Assembly (NCBI RefSeq): GCF_003581645.1 | Contig: NZ_QXFK01000011.1 | Location: forward strand, 106,048-170,047 | Source: Pelagerythrobacter aerophilus | GTDB taxonomy: Bacteria; Pseudomonadota; Alphaproteobacteria; Sphingomonadales; Sphingomonadaceae | Direction of reading: 5' to 3' | DNA: 64,000 nt | In this document: piece after piece, positions 18,211 to 25,733 of the stretch | Numbering within the stretch: the first letter of the stretch is position 1 | How the letters are laid out: each line of letters starts with the position of its first letter | Position numbers and translations under genes: made by a program | The notes under the pieces: generated by a model | The model's database searches: none | Told to the model about the DNA's origin: nothing | What the model saw: the letters and a program-made list of their open reading frames with translations, nothing else

Positions 18211-18990
18211 ATGCCGGGAAGGGGCCAACCTCCATCCTATCTTGCGCTCGCCGAAGCATTCGTTCGGGAATCCACGGAAACCAAGAGCGAGGGCGAGCTG
18301 ACCTCATTGTTGGAAGCCATCGCACGTGAAATGGGCTTTCGCTATTACGCGCTCATACATCACGACGACCTTCGGCTTGCTCGTCCCGATCGCATCGATC
18401 TGAAGGACTATCCCGCTGCGATCACTGACCGGCTATTCGGCCAATGCCGTTTTCGAGGCGATCCAGTCTTTCGTGGTTGCCTCTATGCCGACAAGGCTTT
18501 CGCCTGGTCTGGCCTCGGCTCAATCATCCAACTCGATGCCCAGGACAGGGCGAGCTTCGAGTTCGGCATGCGCGAAGGGTTGAACGAAGGCATCACCGTG
18601 CCGCGGATAATGATCGGCGAATGCATGGCTTCGTGCACCTTCGCAGGCACAAATTGCCCCGAAATGGTCGAACGCTATGTCGGCGTGGCAGAAATCATCG
18701 GTGCATTTGCGTTCAACGCTGCACGCAGACTGCTCGGGCAGGCCTATCCCAAGCCCGCTCCACGTCTGCATTTGCAGCCGCGGGCGCGTGACTGCGTGGT
18801 GCTCGCCGGTCGCGGTTGCTCCAACAAGGAGATCGCCCGCGAACTGGGCATCACCCCGCGGACGGTAGACGGTTACATGACCTTGGCCCGCGAGCTCTTC
18901 GAAGCGCATGACCGGACTGAACTCGTGATTAGCGCTATTCTGGCGGGCCAGGTCGGCCTCGAGGAAGTCAAGGCAAGCCGCACCGAGTAA
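18211..18990 (+). CDS. LuxR-family quorum-sensing regulator
   Basis: A 259-residue regulator. The N-terminal autoinducer-binding domain includes the family pattern DPVFRGCLYADKAFAWSGL (conserved DPV and F-W). The C-terminal LuxR helix-turn-helix is RGCSNKEIARELGITPRTV. It is expected to bind an acyl-homoserine lactone and activate promoters. The AHL synthase gene follows about 70 nt downstream, making a complete LuxR/LuxI pair. By analogy with TraR of the Mesorhizobium symbiosis ICE it would drive the excision-activator genes downstream. The ATG is two bases from the isopeptidase stop. Confidence 0.9.
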   Translation: MPGRGQPPSYLALAEAFVRESTETKSEGELTSLLEAIAREMGFRYYALIHHDDLRLARPDRIDLKDYPAAITDRLFGQCRFRGDPVFRGCLYADKAFAWSGLGSIIQLDAQDRASFEFGMREGLNEGITVPRIMIGECMASCTFAGTNCPEMVERYVGVAEIIGAFAFNAARRLLGQAYPKPAPRLHLQPRARDCVVLAGRGCSNKEIARELGITPRTVDGYMTLARELFEAHDRTELVISAILAGQVGLEEVKASRTE

Positions 18991-19029
18991 GCGCTCCGTA
19001 TTCTGCCTCCGCCATTGCTGCTCTCATTG

Positions 19030-19046
19030 CCGTGTTCAATTCACGG
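19030..19046. promoter_or_regulatory. Inverted repeat in front of luxI-type gene
   Basis: CCGTG-N7-CACGG, perfect 5-bp arms, ending 13 nt before the AHL synthase start. It may be an operator or a leader hairpin. It is too close to the start codon for a typical LuxR activation site, so the role is open. Confidence 0.35.
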
Positions 19047-19059
19047 ACGGGAGCAACAG

Positions 19060-19665
19060 ATGATCCAGATTATCGATCAAACGGTTGCAGCGGCCCATCG
19101 GCCGCTTCTCAGATCCATGCACGCCGACCGCAAGCGTCTCTTCGTCGACCTGTTCGGGTGGGACGTGCCGGTCGTCGACGAAAAGTACGAGATTGACCAG
19201 TTCGATACGCCGAGCGCAGTCTATGTCATTGCGACCGACGATTCCGGAGACCACGCAGCCTCCCTGCGGCTTCTCCCCACCGATCGGGCCCACATGCTCG
19301 ACACGCTCTTCTCGCATCTCTGCCCTTGCGGAGTTCCAAAGGGAATATCGATTTGGGAGAGCACGCGGCTCTGCCTGCCTCAGCGCCACGGTGCGAAGCG
19401 CCGCCGCGAACTGCGCAACGAACTGATTTCTGCCATGGTCGATCTCGCTCTCGAACGTGGGATCGAGCGCTATACCGGCGTGCTCCCGGCGGCATTTCGC
19501 ACCGAAGTTCTGTCAATGGGTTGGCGGGGCGAGCCTCTCGGCCCCGCCGTGGCCATGCCAGGCGGCTCGGTCGGAGCGTTTCTGGTCCACATCGACCCGG
19601 ATACGCCCGAACGTCTTCGTTGGAGCGGAACCTATACCGGCCCCGCGGAGCCGGTGGCGGCATGA
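19060..19665 (+). CDS. Acyl-homoserine-lactone synthase (LuxI type)
   Basis: A 201-residue enzyme that makes an N-acyl-homoserine lactone from S-adenosylmethionine and an acyl carrier. The conserved N-terminal set is present: R...F...W in DRKRLFVDLFGW, D...D in YEIDQFD, SLRLLP, and the E/R pair in WESTRLC. The acyl chain length cannot be read. It forms a pair with the LuxR gene upstream and overlaps the next gene by four bases (ATGA), so the dioxygenase is cotranslated. A GGGAG site precedes the ATG. Confidence 0.93.
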   Translation: MIQIIDQTVAAAHRPLLRSMHADRKRLFVDLFGWDVPVVDEKYEIDQFDTPSAVYVIATDDSGDHAASLRLLPTDRAHMLDTLFSHLCPCGVPKGISIWESTRLCLPQRHGAKRRRELRNELISAMVDLALERGIERYTGVLPAAFRTEVLSMGWRGEPLGPAVAMPGGSVGAFLVHIDPDTPERLRWSGTYTGPAEPVAA

Positions 19666-20528
19666 GCGCTCTAGCTGCCTGTCACGCAGCTGCACTTGCC
19701 AGCTATGGCTGGTGTACGCTCGACGCTGCGCTGGATCCGGACCTGGTCGTCGCTCTGAAAAGCGATCTCGAGCAGCGCTTCGCCGAGACGCCCCTCTGTC
19801 AGGGCGCCTTCTACGGTGAACACACCAAGCGTTTCGGTTCGCTGCTGACGAGATCGCCGGTCGCCGAGCAACTGGTCATGCATCCGCTCGTACTCGAACT
19901 GGCCGAGAAGGTGCTCTCGCCCTGGTGCGACCGGATCGCCCTCAATCTCACCCAGGCGATCGAGATTCATCCCGGCGCCCTGCCTCAACTTCCGCACCGC
20001 GATCAGGACATGTGGCAAGGCCCCAAAGGCAGCATCGAATATCTGGTCAATGTCATGTGGCCGCTGACGACCTATACGCCCGAGAATGGCGGCACGCGGC
20101 TGTGGTCGGGCAGCCATCTCAATCAGGACGTTGCGACATTTTCGGAGAACGATGCGCTGGTGCCGAGTGTTGGGCCCGGCGATGCACTCGTCTTCCTGGG
20201 TTCGACCCTGCATGGCGGTGGCGGCAATGTGAGCAAGCTGCCGCGGCGCGGGATCGTAGTCAGCTATTGCCTTGGCTGGCTCAAGCCCTTCGAACTACAA
20301 TGGCTGGTCTATCCGCCGCAGGTAGCACGGACTTTCTCGCCCGAACTCGCCGCCCTAGTCGGCTATGCCCAGCACCGGCCCAATCTCGGCAATGTCGAAG
20401 GGCAATGCCCTTCCATCCTTCTGCGCGACGACGTTCCCGACTTTCTGCCGGCGATCGATGCCTTGCGCCCCGATCAGACGGAAGCCGCTGACCTTTTTGT
20501 CCGCTCGCAGATGGGTGAGATGGGATAG
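19662..20528 (+). CDS. Phytanoyl-CoA dioxygenase (PhyH) family protein
   Basis: A 288-residue Fe(II)/2-oxoglutarate-dependent oxygenase. The iron ligands are the HxD in PHRDQD (about residue 112) and the distal His in LHGGGG, and the 2-oxoglutarate-binding Arg is in PRRGIVVSY. ATGA overlap with the AHL synthase suggests cotranslation and a role linked to the signal, for example hydroxylation of an acyl precursor or of the lactone. That role is inference; small-molecule hydroxylation of another substrate is possible. Confidence 0.85.
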   Translation: MSALAACHAAALASYGWCTLDAALDPDLVVALKSDLEQRFAETPLCQGAFYGEHTKRFGSLLTRSPVAEQLVMHPLVLELAEKVLSPWCDRIALNLTQAIEIHPGALPQLPHRDQDMWQGPKGSIEYLVNVMWPLTTYTPENGGTRLWSGSHLNQDVATFSENDALVPSVGPGDALVFLGSTLHGGGGNVSKLPRRGIVVSYCLGWLKPFELQWLVYPPQVARTFSPELAALVGYAQHRPNLGNVEGQCPSILLRDDVPDFLPAIDALRPDQTEAADLFVRSQMGEMG

Positions 20529-20531
20529 ATC

Positions 20532-20723
20532 GTGACGCATCCATTTACCGATCCGGCAGCGATTGCGGCGATCGAGCGCTACGGTCGCTCGGCGCTGGCC
20601 TGGGAACTGCTGCGGCGAGATCCGGCCTATCGCGACGCATTCGGCCGGTTGAAAGCTCTGCCATCACCGGGGCAGGCCGCCGATGCTGTCTTCGCGGCGC
20701 GCTGGGGGCTGCACTTTCCCTGA
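20532..20723 (+). CDS. DUF6499 protein, N-terminal half of FseA-like activator
   Basis: A 63-codon frame starting at GTG 20532 and ending in ARWGLHFP then TGA. It matches the small DUF6499 proteins (for example RYGRSALAWELLRRDPAYRDAF) encoded by msi172 of ICEMlSymR7A. There a +1 ribosomal frameshift by tRNA-Phe from UUU to UUC fuses it to the next frame, giving FseA, the activator of the excisionase gene. The same UUU-C is present here two codons before the stop. The gene follows the dioxygenase stop by three bases, in the quorum-sensing operon. Confidence 0.85.
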   Translation: MTHPFTDPAAIAAIERYGRSALAWELLRRDPAYRDAFGRLKALPSPGQAADAVFAARWGLHFP

Positions 20724-21270
20724 AGACCCGTCGCTGTCCTGCGCCACGGTCCGGCCGGTTTGGTCGGCGCGGATCGATCCGCGCGTCCTGGTCGTGCGCG
20801 TGGACACGCCAAACGCCGGCGGCTGCCTGCACCCATTCGATCTATGCGAGTTCGAGGCACGCGTTTTGGCGGGTTCAACTCGGGAGTTTGTCCGGATCGA
20901 TCACGCAGGGATGGTGATCCGCCTGGACGTCACGAACGGAACATTGCTCGACGGCCCCGTTTCGCTGCGCTTCGAGATACCGGAAGGTCGCGGTCTGAAC
21001 CGCCAGATCGACGCCTTGAACCGGTTCCGCGCTTTGAGGTGCCGCGACTGTCTGCGATCCCCTTCTCGTACTCGCCTGGCCAATCGGTTGCTCGCCTTGC
21101 AGGCCTTCGATTTGCGACGCGAAGGCAGGAGCCTGCGATCGATTTCGCAGGCCGTGTTTGGGGAGTGCGACTGGCCGGGCGATGGTGAGCATCGCAAATC
21201 GCGCGTCAGGCGGCTCGTCGCGTCAGGAGAAGCGCTGGTGCGGACTGGGCCGGTCTCGATTCTCACCTAG
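20683..21270 (+). CDS. DUF2285 protein, C-terminal half of FseA-like activator
   Basis: The DUF2285 domain runs in the +1 frame relative to the preceding gene and contains LLALQAFDLRREGRSLRSI, ending shortly after RVRRLVASGEAL. Family-like sequence starts at about 20719, at the slippage site. The ATG at 20683 reads the overlap in a non-conserved way and has no good ribosome binding site, so independent translation is doubtful. In ICEMlSymR7A the equivalent msi171 is expressed as the second half of FseA and binds the antiactivator QseM. Expected target here: the promoter of the RdfS-like gene at 30078. Confidence 0.85.
   Translation: MLSSRRAGGCTFPEDPSLSCATVRPVWSARIDPRVLVVRVDTPNAGGCLHPFDLCEFEARVLAGSTREFVRIDHAGMVIRLDVTNGTLLDGPVSLRFEIPEGRGLNRQIDALNRFRALRCRDCLRSPSRTRLANRLLALQAFDLRREGRSLRSISQAVFGECDWPGDGEHRKSRVRRLVASGEALVRTGPVSILT
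20715..20723 (+). other. Predicted +1 programmed ribosomal frameshift site
   Basis: Reading is CAC TTT CCC TGA. Slippage of tRNA-Phe from TTT (20715-20717) to TTC (20716-20718) continues as CCT GAA GAC, giving RWGLHFPEDPSL without a gap. Both frames keep protein-like sequence exactly up to and from this point. The predicted fusion is about 245 residues (20532-20717 joined to 20719-21270). Confidence 0.82.
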
Positions 21271-21291
21271 CCGTTTATCAGTATCCTGTAT

Positions 21292-21507
21292 TCACGTCTC
21301 GATTGGCTGAACCAGGTCAGCGGGCATCGCATCGACCGCCTGGGCGAGCATCCATATTGAGATGGCTGTTGGATTGCGGCGACCACGTTCGAGCCAGCCG
21401 ATATAGGCTTGAGAGAATCCTGACCTCTCCGCAGCCTGCTCTTGCGTCAGTCCCTTTTCTTTGCGCAGCCTCGCAAAATTCACCCCAATGACCAATCGCA
21501 TGTCCAT
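21292..21507 (-). CDS. XRE-family repressor, QseC-like
   Basis: A 71-residue protein consisting of one Cro/CI helix-turn-helix (LRKEKGLTQEQAAERSGFS with recognition helix QAYIGWLERG). It is divergent from the DUF2285 gene at 21569 across a 61-nt gap containing a perfect palindrome. This mirrors qseC/qseM in ICEMlSymR7A, where QseC controls expression of the antiactivator. It would set the off state of transfer in most cells. ATGs at 21507 and 21501 are both possible. Confidence 0.85.
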   Translation of the reverse strand: MDMRLVIGVNFARLRKEKGLTQEQAAERSGFSQAYIGWLERGRRNPTAISIWMLAQAVDAMPADLVQPIET

Positions 21508-21538
21508 GGGGCCAGAGTCGGGGAATTGCCCGCAGCTA

Positions 21539-21560
21539 GTTATTCACTATATTGAATAAC
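21539..21560. promoter_or_regulatory. Perfect palindrome, probable QseC-like operator
   Basis: GTTATTCA-CTATAT-TGAATAAC, 8-bp perfect arms, centred between the divergent XRE and DUF2285 genes and AT rich in a GC-rich setting. It ends eight bases before the DUF2285 ATG, where a bound repressor would block transcription or translation. Confidence 0.7.
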
Positions 21561-21568
21561 AGCGAGGG

Positions 21569-21850
21569 ATGAACTGCGTGCTTGCTCTCAAAGAGATCGC
21601 GCCTTCGGGCGAACCAGTGACCGGCTATGATCGCGAGCACCTCGTGCTTTACGCGGCGCTTATCGATGCGGACGATGGCGGCGGGGACTGGCGGGAGGTG
21701 GCCTCAACGATCATGAAGATCGACGTGCATTCCGCCGGTGCGAAGGACTGCTGGCGCTCCCATCTCGAACGGGCTCGCTGGATCGTCGGCGACGGCCTGG
21801 CCGCCGCTCTCGAAGCTTTCGGTTCTCCAGCCGATCTTCCGGCTGACTAA
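21569..21850 (+). CDS. DUF2285 small protein, QseM-like antiactivator
   Basis: A 93-residue DUF2285 protein with YDREHLVLYAALIDAD, GGDWREVASTIMKID and SHLERARWIV. Size and position match QseM, which in ICEMlSymR7A binds and blocks both TraR and FseA. It is divergent from the XRE gene. The DUF2285 half of the FseA-like protein is the obvious partner, since the two share the domain. Antiactivation is inferred from the family. A GAGGG ribosome binding site overlaps the region just before the ATG. Confidence 0.82.
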   Translation: MNCVLALKEIAPSGEPVTGYDREHLVLYAALIDADDGGGDWREVASTIMKIDVHSAGAKDCWRSHLERARWIVGDGLAAALEAFGSPADLPAD

Positions 21851-22238
21851 GAGCAGGACCGGCGCCTCGCGCTGACGCGCGACCGCGCTCTACGGCTCGC
21901 GCATTCCCGCTCGCCGCCGAGCCCCCTTTTCGGGGTCTCGGCCTTCGGTGACGATCGACTGGCGCATGGGCCCGCTCGCTGAGCGGGCCGGCGGTCGCCG
22001 CGCCTCGCGCGCGGCGGCGCTTTGTCGGGGCTCTCCCGGATGCGCGGGATCGGGCGGCGCTCCCGGATAGGCCCGGCGCGCAGGCCGGCAACCCCGGCAT
22101 GGCCGGGGTGCTCCGCTCCGCTGCGCCCTTGCAGGTGCCGCCCTCCGCTTCATCCGGGCCTCGCCGGTCGCCTGTGCCGCCCGCCCCCGCTTTCCGGGGA
22201 GGCCATGCGGGCATTTTGGGGCGGCGAGGAGGACACCG
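21851..22238. other. Intergenic region upstream of ardC
   Basis: About 390 nt, very GC rich, no convincing gene. A hairpin with arms CCGAGCCCC/GGGGTCTCGG (21917-21941) follows the qseM-like gene and may end its transcript, though it lacks a T tract. GAGGAGG at 22226-22232 is the ribosome binding site of the next gene. Confidence 0.5.
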
Positions 22239-23231
22239 ATGGGCAAGGCCGCCACACCTGTTTCGAGCCGCAAATCCCGTATCGGGCGCCGCCTGCGGCG
22301 GCGCGATGGCGGCGTGGCCGCGCGGCCCCGCGCCAATCTCTATGAGGAAGTGACCGCCAAGATCATCGCCGAACTCGAGGCCGGACGTCTGCCGTGGGTG
22401 CAGCCTTGGGGGACCTCCTGCACCGGCCCCGCCCTGCCGCGCAACGCGCTCACCGGACGGCCCTATTCGGGCATCAATATCTTGATGCTGTGGGGCGCGG
22501 TCATCATGCACGACTGGCCTACGCAGAGCTGGCTCACTTTCCGGCAGGCGCGCGAAGCGGGCGGATGCGTTCGCAAGGGCGAGCGCGGGACCATGGTGGT
22601 CTATGCCGACCGCTTCGTCCCCGAAGCCGAAAAGGCGCGTGCGATGCGCGAGGGCGACGAGGCCAAGCCCGTTCCCTTCCTCAAGCGCTTCACTCTCTTC
22701 AACGCCGCCCAATGCGACGGCCTGCCGGCCGATCTGGCTGCCGACCCGCCCCCGCTGCCCGAGCGTGAAATCGTCCCCGTCGCCGAACAGGTGATCGCCG
22801 CGAGCGGGGTCGAGTTCCGCATCGGCGGCGCGCAGGCCTTCTACGCTCCCGCCGCCGACTATGTGCAGGTTCCCCCGCAGCCCGCCTTCTTTGCGCAGAT
22901 CGACTACTATCGGACCTGCCTGCACGAGCTGACCCACGCCACCGGGCATCCCAGGCGGCTCTGCCGCGACCTTTCGGGCCGCTTCGGTTCCAAGCCCTAC
23001 GCCCGCGAGGAACTGGTCGCCGAAATGGGCTCGGCCTTCCTTTGCGCCGCGCTCGGCATCGTCCCGACCGTGCGCCATGCCGACTATGTCGGCTCGTGGC
23101 TCGACGTGCTGCGCGAAGACGACCGCGCGATCTTTCGCGCCGCCAGTCAGGCGAGCAAGGCCGCCGACTGGCTGCTCGCCTGCCATCGCGACACGCGGGA
23201 GGCGCGCGCCGAAGCGAGGGCGGCGGCATGA
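22239..23231 (+). CDS. ardC: ArdC family antirestriction protein
   Basis: A 330-residue protein with the N-terminal ArdC single-strand-DNA-binding domain (LYEEVTAKIIAELEAGRLPW, NILMLWG) and a C-terminal zincin-like metallopeptidase domain with HELTHATGH and a downstream glutamate in EELVAEMGSAF. ArdC proteins protect incoming single-stranded DNA during conjugation from restriction. The first of three genes in a row (ardC, DUF2958, parB-like), overlapping the next by ATGA. Confidence 0.93.
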   Translation: MGKAATPVSSRKSRIGRRLRRRDGGVAARPRANLYEEVTAKIIAELEAGRLPWVQPWGTSCTGPALPRNALTGRPYSGINILMLWGAVIMHDWPTQSWLTFRQAREAGGCVRKGERGTMVVYADRFVPEAEKARAMREGDEAKPVPFLKRFTLFNAAQCDGLPADLAADPPPLPEREIVPVAEQVIAASGVEFRIGGAQAFYAPAADYVQVPPQPAFFAQIDYYRTCLHELTHATGHPRRLCRDLSGRFGSKPYAREELVAEMGSAFLCAALGIVPTVRHADYVGSWLDVLREDDRAIFRAASQASKAADWLLACHRDTREARAEARAAA

Positions 23232-23641
23232 TCCTGCTCCCGCCCGAACTGCACGCCGCCTTGCGCACCAACGCCGCTTGCGCGCTCGCTGCCGAGGCGC
23301 GCGGCGAGCGCTTCGATCCGGCTCCAGTGGTAAAGTTCTTCAATCCCGTGGGGTCGGCCACATGGCTCGCGAGCGAACTCGCCGAAGACGGCGACACGCT
23401 GTTCGGCCTTGCAGATCTCGGCTTCGGGACGCCCGAACTCGGTATCTTCTCGCTCGCCGAACTGGCCTCGGTGCGGCTGCCCTTCGGCCTCGGCATCGAG
23501 CGCGACATCGCCTTCGCCTCCCATTTCCGCCTGTCGGTCTGGACCGGCTGGGCGCGCCGCGCCGGATCGATCCCGCTCGCAGAAACTCTTCTCCGCCGCG
23601 CTTCGCGCAGCGTCACCGGATTTCCGCCGGACGGCGGATAA
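23228..23641 (+). CDS. DUF2958 domain protein
   Basis: A 137-residue soluble protein with the DUF2958 pattern VVKFFNPVGSATWLASEL, LFGLADLGFGTPELGIFSL and FGLGIERDIAF. This family is found on conjugative elements beside ArdC and ParB-like genes; its biochemical role is not established. The ATG overlaps the ardC stop by four bases, so the two are coupled. Confidence 0.87.
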   Translation: MILLPPELHAALRTNAACALAAEARGERFDPAPVVKFFNPVGSATWLASELAEDGDTLFGLADLGFGTPELGIFSLAELASVRLPFGLGIERDIAFASHFRLSVWTGWARRAGSIPLAETLLRRASRSVTGFPPDGG

Positions 23642-23725
23642 CGCGCGGCGCGTCTCGCCGCACACGCAAGCCGGTCCGCCCTCCATGCAAGAACGACGGA
23701 CCGGCGCTCACAAGGAGCAAGACCC

Positions 23726-25510
23726 ATGAAACTCGACTTTATCGACCTTGGCAATATCGCCGAATGTCCCATGAACATGCGCCGCGCGCGTAAGGCGCCC
23801 GATGTTGCCGACATCCTGCCCACCATCCGCAAGCGCGGCGTGCTCGTGCCGGTGATCGTCCGGCCTGCCGCCGAGGAAGGCCGCTTCGAGATCGTCGCCG
23901 GGCGGCGGCGCATCCACGCCGCACGCATCGCCGCAGGGGAGGATGGAGCCGATCCCGAATTGGCGCGCGTGCCAGCCGCGATCATGGAAGCGGGCGACGA
24001 TGCCGCAGCGCTCGAAGCTTCGCTGATCGAGAACATCGCCCGGCTCGACCCCGACGAAGTGACCCAGTGGGAAAGCTTCGTCCGCCTCGTAAGGCAGGGC
24101 CGCTCGCTCGAGGACATCGCCGCGACCTTCGGCCTGCCCGAACTCGCCATCCGCCGCGTGCTCGCGCTCGGCAATCTCCTCCCGCGCATACGCGAACTCT
24201 ACCGCCGCGAGGAGATCGATGCCGCAACAGTGCGCCACCTGACGCTTGCCAGCAAGAATCAGCAAAAGGCTTGGCTCGCATTGCTCGCGGATCCCGATCT
24301 CCACGCGCCGCGCGGCCACCAATTGAAGGCATGGCTGTTCGGCGGACAGGCGATCCCCGTGCGCCACGCTCTGTTCGACCTCGACGGCTATGACGGCACC
24401 GTGCTCGGCGACCTGTTCGGCGAAGAGCGGTATTTCGCGGATGCCGATGCCTTCTGGGCCGCGCAGAACGCCGCCGTCGAAGCGCGCAAGGCCGACTATC
24501 TCGAACAAGGCTGGAGCAACGTCGTGATAGTTCCGCCGGGCGACTATTTCCACCATTGGGAATACGAGAAGACCCCCAAGCGCAAGGGCGGGCGCGTCTA
24601 TATCGCGCTGCGTTCTACCGGCGAGGTGAGTTTCCACGAGGGCTATCTTACCCGCAAGGAAGCCCGCCGCCTCGCCGAAGGCCGCAAGCCGGAGAGTGAG
24701 GACAAGCCTGCCCGTCCGGAAATGACCGGACCGCTCGCGGCCTATGTCGACCTTCACCGCCATGCAGCCCTGCGCGCCGCGCTTGTCGGTCATCCGCAGA
24801 TGGCGCTACGATTGATGGTCGCGCACGCGATTGTCGGGTCGCATCTCTGGCGCGTGACGCCCGAGCCGCAGGCGACCCGGAGCGATGCGGTGCGCGAAAG
24901 CGTCGAAACCTGCCGGGGCGAAACTGTGTTCGATGCCGAGCGGCGCGCGGTGCTCGACCTGCTCGGTTTCTCGAAAGAGGAGCCGACCGTGACCGGCGGC
25001 AACGGCGACGATTACGGCGCGACCGGCGTGTTCCTGCGCCTGCTCTCGCAGCCGGACGACGCCGTGCTGCGCATCGTGGCCGTCACCATCGGCGAAACCC
25101 TCGCGGCGGGCAGCGCCGTGATCGAAGCCGTTGGTTCGGAACTTGCGCTCGACATGGCCGAATGGTGGACGGCGGACGAAGCCTTTCTGACCCTCGTCCG
25201 CGACCGCGAGGTGCTTGGTGCGCTGCTTGCTGATGTCGGAGGCGAAGCGCTGGCCTCCGCCAATGCGGGCGAGAAGACCAAGACGCTGCGCACGATCATT
25301 CGCGATTGTTTGAGTGGCACCAATGGTCGCGAGAAGCGCGAAGGCTGGGTACCGCGCTGGATGCGCTTTCCGCCGGCTTACTATACAGAGAGAGGGGGCG
25401 TTCCGACCGCCGTCGCCCATGGCCGGGCCGTGGCGGCGCGCGATCAGCTCGCCGAACAGGAAACCGAAGGGCGGAAACCCGACAGCGAAGACATGCCGCT
25501 CGCGGCGTGA
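23726..25510 (+). CDS. ParB/RepB/Spo0J-like partition protein
   Basis: A 594-residue protein with an N-terminal ParB nuclease-like domain (RKRGVLVPVIVRP, GRFEIVAGRRR, LIENIARLDPDE) and a helix-turn-helix segment (SLEDIAATFGLPELAIRRV). A long C-terminal region of unknown fold follows, typical of the large ParB-like proteins on proteobacterial ICEs. It may bind element DNA to stabilise the excised circle, or regulate transfer genes. No ParA is encoded alongside. CAAGGAGCAAG precedes the ATG. A strong hairpin follows the stop. Confidence 0.88.
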   Translation: MKLDFIDLGNIAECPMNMRRARKAPDVADILPTIRKRGVLVPVIVRPAAEEGRFEIVAGRRRIHAARIAAGEDGADPELARVPAAIMEAGDDAAALEASLIENIARLDPDEVTQWESFVRLVRQGRSLEDIAATFGLPELAIRRVLALGNLLPRIRELYRREEIDAATVRHLTLASKNQQKAWLALLADPDLHAPRGHQLKAWLFGGQAIPVRHALFDLDGYDGTVLGDLFGEERYFADADAFWAAQNAAVEARKADYLEQGWSNVVIVPPGDYFHHWEYEKTPKRKGGRVYIALRSTGEVSFHEGYLTRKEARRLAEGRKPESEDKPARPEMTGPLAAYVDLHRHAALRAALVGHPQMALRLMVAHAIVGSHLWRVTPEPQATRSDAVRESVETCRGETVFDAERRAVLDLLGFSKEEPTVTGGNGDDYGATGVFLRLLSQPDDAVLRIVAVTIGETLAAGSAVIEAVGSELALDMAEWWTADEAFLTLVRDREVLGALLADVGGEALASANAGEKTKTLRTIIRDCLSGTNGREKREGWVPRWMRFPPAYYTERGGVPTAVAHGRAVAARDQLAEQETEGRKPDSEDMPLAA

Positions 25511-25515
25511 TGGGA

Positions 25516-25540
25516 ATGGGGCGGCGATTAGCCGCCCCAT
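25516..25540 (+). terminator. Hairpin after the parB-like gene
   Basis: A perfect 10-bp stem, ATGGGGCGGC and GCCGCCCCAT, around the 5-nt loop GATTA, starting six bases after the stop. It is followed by TTCATC, so the T tract is poor, but position and stem strength fit a terminator. Confidence 0.6.
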
Positions 25541-25733
25541 TTCATCAGACTACCATTCTACTGCGACTCGCAGGTTTGACTTCTATCCAAAACCCTTAGC
25601 CGGACTTTGCTTCACTTGCATTTGTTAAACCGGCCAAAGATTTGCCGGGTATCCGGCTTGTCTGCTAGTCGGCGATGGTCGATTACGAACGGCAGCGGGC
25701 TGGATGGGCCCGCTCGGTCCTGAGGGGGAAAGT

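Noticed and set aside
18990..19020. Third copy of the ECF promoter before luxI (CTCCGTATTCTGCC)
   Set aside because: Partial match to the -10-like box only; no TGACGGA box at the right distance.
19030..19046. Classical lux/tra box for LuxR activation
   Set aside because: The palindrome has only 5-bp arms and lies 13 nt before the start codon, too close for a normal activator site. Kept only as an inverted repeat.
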